Positions 18,589 through 27,499 are shown, counted from the stretch's first letter. The stretch is DNA of 64,000 nt from Kosakonia radicincitans DSM 16656 (GCF_000280495.2 NZ_CP018016.1:3534001-3598000); one strand, 5' to 3'. Notes: generated by a model not told the origin, from the letters alone. Numbers and translations: made by a program.

Positions 18589-19826
18589 CACACGTCCTCG
18601 CTGAGATAGTGATCCCACGCGGCCTGCATCGCCGCCCCTTGCGTGGTGGCGAATTTCAGATAATTCAGCACCGACTCCAGTGCGCTCAGGGTATTCATCA
18701 CACAGGCTTTACGCGCGTTATAGCCCATGGTGCCAATACGCCACACTTTGCCGTGCAGCGGGCCGAAAGAAGTCCCGATTTCAATGCCGAAATCCTCCAG
18801 CATCAATTTGCGCACCTGGTCACCGTTCACACCCTGCGGAATGACGACGCCCAGCACGTTGTTCATTTTGTGTTGCAAATCGCCATAGGCCTCCAGCCCC
18901 ATTGCCTGAATCCCTTTCAGCAACGCATCGCCATGCAGCTTATGGCGCGCAATGCCATTATCGAGCCCCTCTTGCAGGATCAGGCGTGCGCATTCACGCG
19001 CGCCGAATAGCGCGGTAGTCGCTTCAGTGTGGTGATTCAGTCGCTCCGGCCCCCAGTAATCCATTACCATGCCGAGATCGAAATAGTTGGAGTAAACCAT
19101 CTCATCCACACCGTCGAGATGCGCATCGGTGCGAATGCCCTCTTCAACACATTTACGCCGGCGGATCACCTCTTCCATACGGCTGCTCAGGGTAATGGGC
19201 GACGTACCGGACGGCCCACCTAAGCACTTCTGCATCCCCGCAGAGACGGCATCCAGTTGCCAGGCATCGGTTTCCAGCGCGTTACCGCCGAGTGAAGCGG
19301 TGGCATCGGTGTAAAACAGCACATCGTAGCGACGACAAATAGCACCCAGTTCCGCCAGCGGTTGCAGCATGGTGGTTGACGTATCGCCCTGCACCGTTAA
19401 CAGCAGGCGCGGACGCACGCGCTTAATGGCATCTTCAATCTGATCCGGCGTGAAAACCTCGCCCCACGGTACTTCAATCGTATGCACTTCGGCGCGACAG
19501 CGACGGGCGATTTCACACAGCAGATGACCAAAGCGGCCAAACACCGGTACCAGCACTTTATCGCCCGGCCGGATTGCGGAAATGAGGATCGCCTCAATCC
19601 CGGCGCGCGACGTGCCGTCAATCAGCATCGTCCAGCGGTTTTCCGTGCGAAACACGCCGCGATAAAGCGCCATCACTTCATTCATATAGTGGGTCATCGC
19701 CGGATCGTACTGGCCGATCAGTTGGCTCGACATGGCGCGCAGCACGCGCGGGTCAGCATTGATTGGCCCCGGCCCCATCAGCAGACGTTGCGGCGGATTG
19801 ATTTGCGGAAATTGAGCGATATCCAT
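18588..19826 (-). CDS. hpxJ: Ureidoglycine-glyoxylate type aminotransferase
   Basis: A 412-residue class-V PLP aminotransferase. The PLP lysine lies in SAGMQKCLGGPSG, and a GQYDP segment near residue 38 matches the position where ureidoglycine-specific enzymes such as B. subtilis PucG carry a diagnostic glutamine. The family transfers the amino group of (S)-ureidoglycine to glyoxylate, giving oxalurate and glycine, which would feed the oxamate branch handled by hpxW. It sits between an ABC transporter and hpxK in one operon. Generic annotation would be alanine-glyoxylate aminotransferase; context favours the purine role. Confidence 0.88.
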   Translation of the reverse strand: MDIAQFPQINPPQRLLMGPGPINADPRVLRAMSSQLIGQYDPAMTHYMNEVMALYRGVFRTENRWTMLIDGTSRAGIEAILISAIRPGDKVLVPVFGRFGHLLCEIARRCRAEVHTIEVPWGEVFTPDQIEDAIKRVRPRLLLTVQGDTSTTMLQPLAELGAICRRYDVLFYTDATASLGGNALETDAWQLDAVSAGMQKCLGGPSGTSPITLSSRMEEVIRRRKCVEEGIRTDAHLDGVDEMVYSNYFDLGMVMDYWGPERLNHHTEATTALFGARECARLILQEGLDNGIARHKLHGDALLKGIQAMGLEAYGDLQHKMNNVLGVVIPQGVNGDQVRKLMLEDFGIEIGTSFGPLHGKVWRIGTMGYNARKACVMNTLSALESVLNYLKFATTQGAAMQAAWDHYLSEDV

Positions 19827-19841
19827 CTGAAATTCCTTACG

Positions 19842-20579
19842 TTAATTAAGACCGCGCACGGAAGAGATAAACTGCTTCAGCTCGGTAGTCTGCGGGCTGG
19901 CAAACAGCGTTTTGCTGTCGCCCTGCTCCCACACCCGGCCCTGATGCATAAACACCACGCGGTCGCCCACTTCGCGGGCAAAATTCATTTCATGGGTGAC
20001 GAGGATCAGCGTCATCCCTTCTGCGGCCAGTTGCTCCAGCACTTTCAGTACTTCGCCCACCAGTTCGGGATCGAGCGCGGAGGTTATCTCGTCACAAAGT
20101 AAAACTTTCGGCGACATTGCCAGCGCACGGGCGATCGCCACGCGTTGCTGCTGGCCACCGGAGAGATTCGCCGGGTAGTAATCGAGGCGATCGCCAAGCC
20201 CCACTTTCTCCAGCATCCGTTGCGCCAGTTCGCGGCACTCGGCGGCGCTTTTTTTCAGCACCCGGCGCGGCGCCAGCATGACGTTCTCCAGCGCGGTCAT
20301 ATGCGGAAACAGATTAAAGCTCTGGAATACCATTCCGATGGAGCGGCTGATCTCCCGCGCCTGTGAATCACGATTGGTAATGGTCACACCGCCCAGCTTA
20401 ATGCTCCCTTCCTGGTAGCCTTCGAGGCCGTTAATGCAGCGCAGCAGCGTGCTTTTACCCGATCCGCTACGGCCGATAATCGAGATCACCTCGCCCATAT
20501 CGATGTCCAGATCGACACCCTTCAGCACGTGGTTGTCGCCGTAGTACTTCTGTACCTGATTAATGGTGATGAGAGGCAT
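19842..20579 (-). CDS. ABC transporter ATP-binding protein (amino-acid type)
   Basis: A 245-residue HisP/GlnQ-like ATPase. Walker A is GRSGSGKST, the Q-loop follows in GMVFQSFNLFPH, the signature is LSGGQQQRVAIARA, and Walker B is VLLCDEITSALDPE with the H-loop in ILVTHEM. It powers uptake through the two permeases encoded just upstream. The ATG used here overlaps the preceding permease by about 20 bases. In Klebsiella the equivalent genes lead the allantoate operon, so the cargo is probably allantoate or a related ureide; the substrate is inferred from position. Confidence 0.9.
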   Translation of the reverse strand: MPLITINQVQKYYGDNHVLKGVDLDIDMGEVISIIGRSGSGKSTLLRCINGLEGYQEGSIKLGGVTITNRDSQAREISRSIGMVFQSFNLFPHMTALENVMLAPRRVLKKSAAECRELAQRMLEKVGLGDRLDYYPANLSGGQQQRVAIARALAMSPKVLLCDEITSALDPELVGEVLKVLEQLAAEGMTLILVTHEMNFAREVGDRVVFMHQGRVWEQGDSKTLFASPQTTELKQFISSVRGLN

Positions 20580-21219
20580 TGAATTTATTCTCCAGGTAAC
20601 GGCTGTAGCGGGACAGCGGATAGCACAAAATGAAGTAGCCCAGCGCCACCAGCGCAAAGACTTTAAACGGCTGATAAGTGACGTTGGTCAGCATCGTGCC
20701 GGCCTTGGTCAATTCAACAAAACCGATGATTGACGAAAGCGCGGTGCCTTTTATCACCTGCACGGCAAAACCGACCGTTGGCGCAATGGCGATGCGCAAT
20801 GCCTGCGGCGCCACTACGCGGAATAATGTCTGACCAAAGCTCAACCCCAGGCAGCGCGAGGCTTCCCACTGCCCTTTCGGCAGTGCGCGAATGCTGCCAT
20901 AGCCGATATCGAGTAAAAACGCGCTGGTGTAGAACGTCAGCGCCAGCGAAGCAGCCGTCCAGGGCGACACATCGATGCCGAAGAGCGCCACACCGAAAAA
21001 GGCGAGGAACAACTGCATCAACAGCGGCGTGCCCTGAAACAGTTCGATATAGGCGCGGATCAGGCGTTTCACCTGACGTCCACCAGTGAGTCGCAGCAGC
21101 AACAACGGCAGCGTTACCAGCGCACCGCCCATAAACGCCACCAGCGACAACAACACCGTCCAGCGCCCGGCCAGCAACAGGTTGCGGATAATGTCCCAGT
21201 CGGTAAATGTGGTCATCAT
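20560..21219 (-). CDS. ABC transporter permease (HisM/GlnP type)
   Basis: A 219-residue inner-membrane permease with about five hydrophobic segments and the family EAA loop (EASRCLGLSFGQTLFRVVAPQALR). The N-terminal ELFQGTPLLMQLF motif is typical of polar amino-acid uptake permeases. The first two codons are tandem ATGs that overlap the stop of the neighbouring permease gene. It probably forms a heterodimer with that protein. Confidence 0.88.
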   Translation of the reverse strand: MMTTFTDWDIIRNLLLAGRWTVLLSLVAFMGGALVTLPLLLLRLTGGRQVKRLIRAYIELFQGTPLLMQLFLAFFGVALFGIDVSPWTAASLALTFYTSAFLLDIGYGSIRALPKGQWEASRCLGLSFGQTLFRVVAPQALRIAIAPTVGFAVQVIKGTALSSIIGFVELTKAGTMLTNVTYQPFKVFALVALGYFILCYPLSRYSRYLENKFNASHHH

Positions 21220-21881
21220 GCCTGTACCCCCAACCATTTCCGTCCCGCCGCCATCATCAACTGACGCATGGCAATCGAGAGCAGCAGATAAATGCCGGTG
21301 GTCACCAGATAGACCTCAAAGCTGAGGAATGTCCGCGACTGAATCAGGTTGGCGGCGAAGGTCAGCTCTTCATAAGAGACCTGCGACACCACGGACGATC
21401 CCAGCATGACAATAATGCACTGGCTGACCAGCGCCGGATAAATGCGCTGCAACGCAGGGGGAAGCACCACGCGGATAAACGTCTGGCTTCGGCTTAACCC
21501 CAGCACGCGCCCGGCTTCCCATTGCCCTTTTGGCGTCACCTGGATCCCGGCACGCACGATCTCCGTGCTATAAGCGCCCAAGTTGACGATCATTGCCAAC
21601 AGCGCCGCTTCGCCTGCCGTCATCTTGAAACCAATATTCGGCAGACCAAAAACGATAAAAAAGAGCTGCACCACAAACGGCGTGTTACGGATCAGCTCTA
21701 CATAACCGCCCCAGATCCGGCTGAACCATGTCGGTCGACCGCTACGAATAGCCGCACCGAAAATGCCAATCGCCAGGCCACCCACCGTCGCCATGATCGT
21801 CAACTGCACGGTGACCCACATCCCCGCCAGCAACTCCGGCCAGTGCGGCCAGAGTGCAGAAAAATGAAGTTGTTCCGTCAT
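21216..21881 (-). CDS. ABC transporter permease (HisM/GlnP type)
   Basis: A 221-residue inner-membrane permease. It has the ELIRNTPFVVQLFF motif and the EAA loop EAGRVLGLSRSQTFIRVVLPPALQ. Paired with the adjacent permease it gives the transmembrane channel of a solute-binding-protein-dependent importer. It starts nine bases after the binding-protein gene and overlaps the next permease, in keeping with a single operon. Confidence 0.88.
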   Translation of the reverse strand: MTEQLHFSALWPHWPELLAGMWVTVQLTIMATVGGLAIGIFGAAIRSGRPTWFSRIWGGYVELIRNTPFVVQLFFIVFGLPNIGFKMTAGEAALLAMIVNLGAYSTEIVRAGIQVTPKGQWEAGRVLGLSRSQTFIRVVLPPALQRIYPALVSQCIIVMLGSSVVSQVSYEELTFAANLIQSRTFLSFEVYLVTTGIYLLLSIAMRQLMMAAGRKWLGVQA

Positions 21882-21890
21882 TCACACGCC

Positions 21891-22676
21891 TTATGCGCCA
21901 AGGTTTGCCGGCAGCGGCGCTTTCAGCCACTGCTCAGAGAGGCTGTTCAGCGTACCGTCCTTAATCCCTTGCTCAATCAGCGCATTCACCTTCTCTTTCA
22001 GCGCCGGTTCGTCCTTTTTCAGGCCGATAAAGCACGGAGAATCTTTCAGCATAAAGCTCGGCACCGGAGCTTTATCCGCGTTCTGTCGTGCAATTGCCGC
22101 CACGACAAGGTTACCGGTCGCGACATACTGCACCTGCCCGGAGAGATACGCCGAGAGCGTGGTGTTGTTATCTTCATAACGTTTCACATCGGCATCTTTC
22201 GGTGCGACGCTGGTTAATACCATGTCCTCAACCGCGCCGCGCGTTACCCCGATGCTTTTGCCGCTCAGCGCCGCAGCATCTTTCAGTTCCGCCCCTTTCG
22301 GCCCGAACACGCCGAGGAAGAACGGCGCATAGGCGCGGCTGAAATCAATCACCTTTTCGCGCTCGGCATTCTTACCGAGGCTGGAGATCACCAAATCCAC
22401 TTTATCGGTTTGCAAATAAGGCACGCGGTTAGCGCTGGTGACCGGCACCAGTTGCAGCTTGAGTTTCATCTGTTTGGCGAGATAACGTGCCATATCGATG
22501 TCATAGCCCTGCGGTTGCAGATCGGTGCCTACCGAGCCAAACGGCGGGAAATCCTGCGGGACAGCAATGCGGATCACGCCGCGCTTTTCAATATCCTGTA
22601 ATTGGTCAGCCTGCGCAGCCGCAGCATAGGTGAACAGACAAGCGGCCCCGGCCAGTGCGATCAAAAGTTTTCTCAT
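21891..22676 (-). CDS. Periplasmic solute-binding protein of the hpx ABC importer
   Basis: A 261-residue family-3 (amino-acid type) binding protein. The signal peptide ends at AQA-DQ. Landmarks are GVIRIAVPQDFPPFG, GYDIDMARYLAK, VDLVISSLGKNAEREKVIDFS and GVTRGAVEDM. It is the first gene of the leftward operon and has a near-consensus sigma-54 promoter about 50 bases upstream. By position it should bind allantoate or a similar purine-derived ureide; the family also binds polar amino acids, so the ligand is an inference. Confidence 0.88.
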   Translation of the reverse strand: MRKLLIALAGAACLFTYAAAAQADQLQDIEKRGVIRIAVPQDFPPFGSVGTDLQPQGYDIDMARYLAKQMKLKLQLVPVTSANRVPYLQTDKVDLVISSLGKNAEREKVIDFSRAYAPFFLGVFGPKGAELKDAAALSGKSIGVTRGAVEDMVLTSVAPKDADVKRYEDNNTTLSAYLSGQVQYVATGNLVVAAIARQNADKAPVPSFMLKDSPCFIGLKKDEPALKEKVNALIEQGIKDGTLNSLSEQWLKAPLPANLGA

Positions 22677-22728
22677 GGTGATTACCCGTTACGTTAACAT
22701 GAAACAAAAGATTCCTTAAATGTATATC

Positions 22729-22744
22729 TGCAACTAATGTGCCA
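22729..22744 (-). promoter_or_regulatory. Sigma-54 promoter of the ABC-hpxJK operon
   Basis: Read on the minus strand the site is TGGCACATTAGTTGCA, one mismatch from the TGGCACG-N4-TTGCA sigma-54 consensus with exact -24/-12 spacing. The expected start point is near 22718, about 40 bases before the binding-protein ATG. Confidence 0.8.
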
Positions 22745-22841
22745 GCGATGCACAATAAAAATGCCGATGGTGAAATCGGCATTTATCGCAGAGAAAACAA
22801 AGAAAAGACGCCTGAAGCCGGAACGTTTTGCGGTAATCAAA

Positions 22842-22877
22842 TGCACCAAAATAATGCAAAATCACCACACTGGTGCC
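22842..22877. promoter_or_regulatory. Two NtrC-like enhancer sites
   Basis: TGCACC-AAAAT-AATGCA (22842-22858) and ATCACC-ACACT-GGTGCC (22861-22877) fit the NtrC dyad TGCACC-N5-GGTGCA with a few mismatches. They are centred 19 bp apart, roughly 130-150 bases upstream of the sigma-54 start for the ABC-hpxJK operon. This is the normal place for an NtrC enhancer. Confidence 0.6.
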
Positions 22878-22880
22878 CCA

Positions 22881-23720
22881 TTATCGCTGTTCCAGTTCAT
22901 CCAGCTTCTGATACAGCGTGGCAATGTCATGAATACGCGGGCGTCCCTTATCGAGAATTTCATGCAAAAACGCATTCGCCAGCAAGTTGATCAAACTATT
23001 GACCGATGAATAGCTGTCATAGGCCGAAACGCTGTCCAACGGTGCGCACAGGTGCCAGCTCGCCAGCGGGAAAAGGTTGTGCGCCTGCGGCTCGCACAGC
23101 AACAGCAGCGGAATGTTCGCGTTCTGTAGCTGCTGCATCAGCGGGCGGATAATGCGTGGGCGACGGCGAAACGCGACCATCACCACCAGATCGTCCGGCG
23201 TTAAATCCACCAGTTCCTCACCCAGGCTCTGCCCCGGCTGCGGCAGTACCTGCACTTGTCCGCGCGCCTGCAATAACTGCTGGCGCAGGTGCAGCGCCAC
23301 CGGCCAGGAGTTACGCATACCAATAATAATGATGCGTTGCGCCTTCACTATCGCCTCCAGCGCGCCGGCAAACTGCTGTGTATCCAGCGCATTAACCCAC
23401 TGCGTCAGGTTCGCCATCTCCTGCTTATAGTGGCGCGCCAGCAGCGTATTGCCCTGTACCGCATCGCGGTTATCCGTCAGCGGCATCCCGCTTTGTCGCA
23501 GCGTACGCAGTTCATCGCGCATCTCTTTGTATTTCTCATACCCCAGACGCTTGAACAGGCGGCTGACGGTAGCCTTCGACACCCCGCTGAGCTGCGCCAG
23601 CTCAGCACTGTTATAGCTTATGAGGTCATCAAAGTGATCGAAGATAAAATCGGCCACCCGCTGCTCCTGGGGCGATAACGAGGCATATTGCCCTTTCAGA
23701 CGTTCATCAAGCTGTTCCAT
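22881..23720 (-). CDS. hpxU: RpiR-type transcriptional repressor HpxU
   Basis: A 279-residue RpiR/MurR regulator. Residues 1-75 hold the HTH (LSPQEQRVADFI, AELAQLSGVSKATVSRLFKRLGY). Residues ~125-260 form a SIS sugar-isomerase-type sensor domain (IIIIGMRNSWPVALHLRQQL; VMVAFRRRP). In Klebsiella the equivalent, HpxU, represses the allantoate operon. Here it lies between the ABC-hpxJK operon and divergent hpxW, so it is placed to control both. The effector is probably a pathway intermediate; this is inferred. Confidence 0.88.
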   Translation of the reverse strand: MEQLDERLKGQYASLSPQEQRVADFIFDHFDDLISYNSAELAQLSGVSKATVSRLFKRLGYEKYKEMRDELRTLRQSGMPLTDNRDAVQGNTLLARHYKQEMANLTQWVNALDTQQFAGALEAIVKAQRIIIIGMRNSWPVALHLRQQLLQARGQVQVLPQPGQSLGEELVDLTPDDLVVMVAFRRRPRIIRPLMQQLQNANIPLLLLCEPQAHNLFPLASWHLCAPLDSVSAYDSYSSVNSLINLLANAFLHEILDKGRPRIHDIATLYQKLDELEQR

Positions 23721-23834
23721 AAGACCTCTGTAACTTTCGTTTCATCGCACTATACCGATTTCCCCTTTCACAATGCATGCCAGCCCGGCAAAAAAATGAC
23801 ACTTACCCTCTCTGTGAAACTTTTTATTCAGAAA

Positions 23835-23850
23835 TGGAACGGCTTTTGCA
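23835..23850 (+). promoter_or_regulatory. Sigma-54 promoter of hpxWXYZ
   Basis: TGGAACGGCTTTTGCA differs from the sigma-54 consensus TGGCACG-N4-TTGCA at one position and has exact spacing. The expected start is near 23861, about 25 bases before the hpxW ATG. This agrees with the known nitrogen control of oxamate utilisation in Klebsiella. Confidence 0.82.
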
Positions 23851-23885
23851 ACTTCAGGCTACTTTTCGGCTTACGAGGACAGCGA

Positions 23886-25469
23886 ATGCAAAGTAATGTC
23901 TCCACCCACGGGATGGCGGTCGCCCCCCATCATCTGGCCAGCCAAAGTGCGCTGTCTGTCCTGCGCGAAGGCGGCAGCGCCATCGAGGCGATGGTTGCCG
24001 CTGCGGCGACGATTGCGGTGGTTTATCCCCATATGAACAGCCTCGGCGGCGACGGTTTCTGGCTGATTGTGCCGCCGGAAGGCAAACCGATTGCCATCGA
24101 CGCCAGCGGCGCTGCCGGTTCGCTGGCGACGCTGGCGGCCTACAGCGATCTGGCGACGATTCCGCATCGCGGCCCGCGCGCCGCGCTCACTGTTGCGGGC
24201 ACCGTCAGCGGCTGGGATGAAGCGTTGAAGGTCTCGCTCGAAATAACCGGCAAAGCGTTGCCGCTGCCGCGTCTGCTGGCGGATGCGATAGATTACGCCC
24301 AACACGGCACGCCGGTGACACTTTCCCAGGCCACCGCCACTGCGGATAAACTGGCCGAGCTGCGCGATCTGCCTGGCTTTGCCGACACCTATCTGCACAA
24401 CGGCCAGCCGCCAAAAGCGGGCAGCCGTTTCCGTCAACCGGCGCTCGCCGCCACGCTGCAACACCTTGCTGAAGAGGGGCTGGAGAGTTTTTATCGCGGC
24501 CCGCTGGCCGGGAGGCTGGCGCGCGGCATGGCGCAATATGGCCTGCCGGTGACGCTGGAAGATCTCCAGCAGCATCACGCGCGCCGCACCACGCCGCTGC
24601 ACTTGCAGCATTCGCAGGGTGATGTATGGAACCTTGCGCCGCCGACGCAAGGGCTGGTTTCACTGGCGATCCTCGGTATTACCGACCGTCTGGCGATGGA
24701 AAACGCGGATGATGCCGCCACCGTTCACCGCATTGTAGAGGCCACCAAACTGGCCTTCGGCCTGCGTGATGCCCACATCACCGATCCGCGCCACCTGAAA
24801 ACCGACATACAAAGCCTGCTGGCCGCAAGCGAACTTCAGGCGCTGGCTAACCGTGTGGATGAAAAGCAGGCCGCGCCCTGGGGCGCAGGCAAAGGGCCGG
24901 GTGATACCGTCTGGATGGGCGTTATGGATAACAGCGGCCTCGCCGTGTCATTTATTCAGAGCATTTATCATGAGTTTGGCAGCGGCGTGGTACTGCCTGA
25001 TACGGGCATCGTCTGGCAAAACCGTGGCGCGTCGTTCAGCCTCAACCCCGATCACCTGCTGGCGCTTGCTCCGGGCAAACAACCGTTTCATACCCTAAAC
25101 CCGGCGGCAGCACGGCTACATGATGGCCGCGTGATGGTCTACGGCTCGATGGGTGGCGACGGGCAGCCGCAAACTCAGGCGGCGATTTTTACCCGTTACG
25201 TGATGCAAGGCGTACCGCTGCAAGAGTCAATCAGCCGCCCGCGCTGGCTGCTGGGGCGCACCTGGGGGCAAACCTCGGATTCACTGAAACTGGAAGGTCG
25301 CTTCTCGCCCGAGACCATCGCCCGCCTGCGCGCGTCAGGCCATGACGTTGACGTGCTGGCGGATTTCACCGAAGCGATGGGCCACGCAGGCGCGATTGTC
25401 CGCCATCCTGACGGCCTGTTTGAAGGGGCATTCGATCCCCGCAGTAACGGCTCCGCCGCCGGTTTTTGA
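23886..25469 (+). CDS. hpxW: Oxamate amidohydrolase
   Basis: A 527-residue member of the gamma-glutamyltransferase/Ntn-hydrolase family. The predicted autoprocessing site and catalytic nucleophile is Thr341 in PGDTVWMGVMD, with downstream SIYHEFGSGVV and a Gly-rich VYGSMGGDGQPQ motif. The Klebsiella homologue HpxW cleaves oxamate to oxalate and ammonia after self-cleavage into two subunits. No signal peptide is present, so it is cytoplasmic. The ATG with GAGGAC upstream was chosen; a longer in-frame start at 23688 would overlap hpxU and the promoter. First gene of hpxWXYZ. Confidence 0.92.
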   Translation: MQSNVSTHGMAVAPHHLASQSALSVLREGGSAIEAMVAAAATIAVVYPHMNSLGGDGFWLIVPPEGKPIAIDASGAAGSLATLAAYSDLATIPHRGPRAALTVAGTVSGWDEALKVSLEITGKALPLPRLLADAIDYAQHGTPVTLSQATATADKLAELRDLPGFADTYLHNGQPPKAGSRFRQPALAATLQHLAEEGLESFYRGPLAGRLARGMAQYGLPVTLEDLQQHHARRTTPLHLQHSQGDVWNLAPPTQGLVSLAILGITDRLAMENADDAATVHRIVEATKLAFGLRDAHITDPRHLKTDIQSLLAASELQALANRVDEKQAAPWGAGKGPGDTVWMGVMDNSGLAVSFIQSIYHEFGSGVVLPDTGIVWQNRGASFSLNPDHLLALAPGKQPFHTLNPAAARLHDGRVMVYGSMGGDGQPQTQAAIFTRYVMQGVPLQESISRPRWLLGRTWGQTSDSLKLEGRFSPETIARLRASGHDVDVLADFTEAMGHAGAIVRHPDGLFEGAFDPRSNGSAAGF

Positions 25470-25479
25470 GGAGAGAACC

Positions 25480-25668
25480 ATGAACAATTCACAACCCGAA
25501 TGGGACGTCTATCTGGACGCCATGATCCGCATTCATGGCGTGGAACTGACGGATGAGCGGCGCGCCGAGCTGCTGCTACAGTTTCGCCGCATTGCCGCGA
25601 TGGCTGAACCGCTAATGGCGCTGCCGCTGGACGATCGTCTGGAAATTGCCGGAGTGTACAAAGCATGA
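25480..25668 (+). CDS. hpxX: Small DUF4089 / AtzG-like partner of HpxY
   Basis: A 62-residue protein beginning MNNSQPEWDVY, with ELTDERRAELLLQFRRI and a C-terminal PLDDRLEIAGVYKA. This matches DUF4089, the AtzG type. AtzG is a GatC-like helper that wraps around and stabilises the amidase AtzE. By analogy HpxX should form a complex with HpxY, whose start codon overlaps the hpxX stop by four bases. A GAGGAGAG ribosome site precedes the ATG. Confidence 0.85.
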   Translation: MNNSQPEWDVYLDAMIRIHGVELTDERRAELLLQFRRIAAMAEPLMALPLDDRLEIAGVYKA

Positions 25669-27062
25669 AGCTGCATGAGATGAGCATTGCCGACATCCGG
25701 CAATCACTGGCCGCAGGGGATTTGAGCGCGTGCGACATTGCCCGCCAGACGCTGGCGGCGATTGAGCAAATCAACCCACAGATCAACGCCTGGACGACGG
25801 TAACCGCAGCACGCATGCTCGACGAAGCGCAGCGCATCGATACCCTGCGGCAGAATGGCCAGCCGCTGCCGCCACTGGCAGGCATTCCTTACGCGGTGAA
25901 AAACCTGTTTGATGTCGCCGGGCACACCACGCTCGCAGGCGCGGAGTTATTCAGCCAGCGCCCCGCCGCCACAGAAGATAGCCGGGCCGTGCGTCAGTTA
26001 CAGCAGGCTGGCGGGCTGCTGTCGGGCATGGTCAATATGGATGCTTACGCCTACGGTTTTACCACCGAAAACAGCCACTACGGCGCGACGCGCAACCCGC
26101 ACGATTTAGCACGCATTGCCGGCGGTTCTTCCGGCGGTTCAGCGGCGGCAGTAGCTGCAGGGCTGGTGCATTTTTCGCTCGGCAGTGATACCAACGGCTC
26201 CATCCGCGTCCCCGCCTCGTTGTGCGGCATCTTCGGGCTTAAACCGACATTTGGTCGTCTGTCGCGTGCCGGAACGCACCCGTTTGTCGCCAGCCTCGAC
26301 CATATTGGGCCCTTCGCCCGCCGGGTGAGCGATCTGGCCGCGGTTTATGACGCCTTACAGGGGTGCGATCCGCAGGATGCCTTTCAGGCACAAACCGCCA
26401 GTGAAGCGACACAACCGCTGCTGTCACGCGGGATGGAAGGGTTACGCTGTGCGGTGCTGGGCGGTTATTTCACTACCTGGTGCGACGACGATGCCAGAGC
26501 CGCACTCAACCGTGTAGCGCACGCTCTCGATGCGCGCGAAGACGTGTTCTTTCCTGAAGCGGAACTCTCGCGTTCGGCGGCGTTCATTATCAGCGCCTCG
26601 GAAGGCGGTAATCAGTATCTGCCCGCGCTGCGCCGCGAACCACAGCGTTTTGAACCACACTCGCGCGAACGTCTGCTGGCGGGCGCGATGATCCCGGCGG
26701 CGTGGTATTTACAGGCGCAGCGTTTTCGCCGCCACGCGCAGCAGGAAAGCCGCGCGCTGTTTGCCCATGCGGATGTGCTGATCGCCCCGGCCACACCGCG
26801 CAGTGCCACGCTAATCGGCGAACAGACGATGGAGATAAACGGCCAGCCGCTGCCAATTCGCGCCAGCATGGGTATGCTGACGCAGCCGATTTCGTTTTTA
26901 GGCCTGCCGGTTGTGACCGTTCCGCTGCGCACCGCGTCCGGCAAGCCGATTGGCCTGCAACTGATTGCTGCGCCGTTTAACGAACAAGCCTGCCTGCGCG
27001 CCGCGCGTGTGCTGGAAGAACAGGGCATCACCGATGCCCGCCCTGCGGAGATAACACTATGA
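25665..27062 (+). CDS. hpxY: Amidase-signature hydrolase (AtzE/GatA-like)
   Basis: A 465-residue amidase-signature enzyme. The catalytic Ser-cisSer-Lys triad is visible: Lys in GIPYAVKNLFD, cis-Ser in the GGSSGGSAAAVA loop and the nucleophile in GSDTNGSIRVPAS. It lies between an AtzG-like and an AtzH-like gene, the same order as atzG-atzE-atzH of cyanuric-acid degradation. A substrate such as oxalurate or another carboxyurea-like purine intermediate is plausible, but the reaction is not established. Overlaps of four bases on both sides indicate tight coupling. Confidence 0.88.
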   Translation: MKLHEMSIADIRQSLAAGDLSACDIARQTLAAIEQINPQINAWTTVTAARMLDEAQRIDTLRQNGQPLPPLAGIPYAVKNLFDVAGHTTLAGAELFSQRPAATEDSRAVRQLQQAGGLLSGMVNMDAYAYGFTTENSHYGATRNPHDLARIAGGSSGGSAAAVAAGLVHFSLGSDTNGSIRVPASLCGIFGLKPTFGRLSRAGTHPFVASLDHIGPFARRVSDLAAVYDALQGCDPQDAFQAQTASEATQPLLSRGMEGLRCAVLGGYFTTWCDDDARAALNRVAHALDAREDVFFPEAELSRSAAFIISASEGGNQYLPALRREPQRFEPHSRERLLAGAMIPAAWYLQAQRFRRHAQQESRALFAHADVLIAPATPRSATLIGEQTMEINGQPLPIRASMGMLTQPISFLGLPVVTVPLRTASGKPIGLQLIAAPFNEQACLRAARVLEEQGITDARPAEITL

Positions 27063-27445
27063 TGCATCAGGACGACATTAACCGCCCGTGGGTACTGGCG
27101 GAGGTCACAGCCGCGTTTTACCGCTATGAAGACGCGCTGGTCAGCAACGATATTGCGGTGCTTGATGAGCTGTTCTGGCACGATGCCAGCACCGTGCGTC
27201 TCGGCGCAGGCGAGAATCTCTATGGCATTGAGGAGATCCGCGCCTTTCGCGCCGCGCGCCCGGCCGCCGGATTGCAGCGCGAGTTGCGCCATACGGTAAT
27301 TACCACTTTCGGCGAGGATTACGCCGTGTGCAGCACCGAATTCACTCGTGAAGGCAGCGATCGCATTGGTCGCCAGCAGCAGAGCTGGGTGCGCTTCCCC
27401 TACGGCTGGCGCATCGTTGCCGCCCAGGTCAGTTTGATGAGTTAA
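27059..27445 (+). CDS. hpxZ: DUF3225 / AtzH-like NTF2-fold protein
   Basis: A 128-residue protein with FYRYEDALVSNDI near the start and FGEDYAVCSTEF, IGRQQQSWV and YGWRIVAAQVS toward the end, typical of DUF3225 and of the NTF2/SnoaL fold. AtzH, the characterised relative, hydrolyses 1,3-dicarboxyurea. It is the last gene of hpxWXYZ, overlaps hpxY by four bases, and is followed by an inverted repeat. Confidence 0.85.
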   Translation: MMHQDDINRPWVLAEVTAAFYRYEDALVSNDIAVLDELFWHDASTVRLGAGENLYGIEEIRAFRAARPAAGLQRELRHTVITTFGEDYAVCSTEFTREGSDRIGRQQQSWVRFPYGWRIVAAQVSLMS

Positions 27446-27452
27446 CAAAAAC

Positions 27453-27474
27453 GCCCGGATTACGCGTTCCGGGC
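27453..27474 (+). terminator. Hairpin after hpxZ
   Basis: GCCCGGA and TCCGGGC form a 7-bp stem around an 8-base loop, seven bases after the hpxZ stop. The tail is weak (TATATT), so termination may be partial. Confidence 0.6.
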
Positions 27475-27499
27475 TATATTCAACCTTAGTGAAGAATTA

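Noticed and set aside
23871..24650. 259-codon minus-strand frame opposite hpxW
   Set aside because: Arg/Gln-rich shadow of the GC-rich hpxW gene, with no ribosome site.
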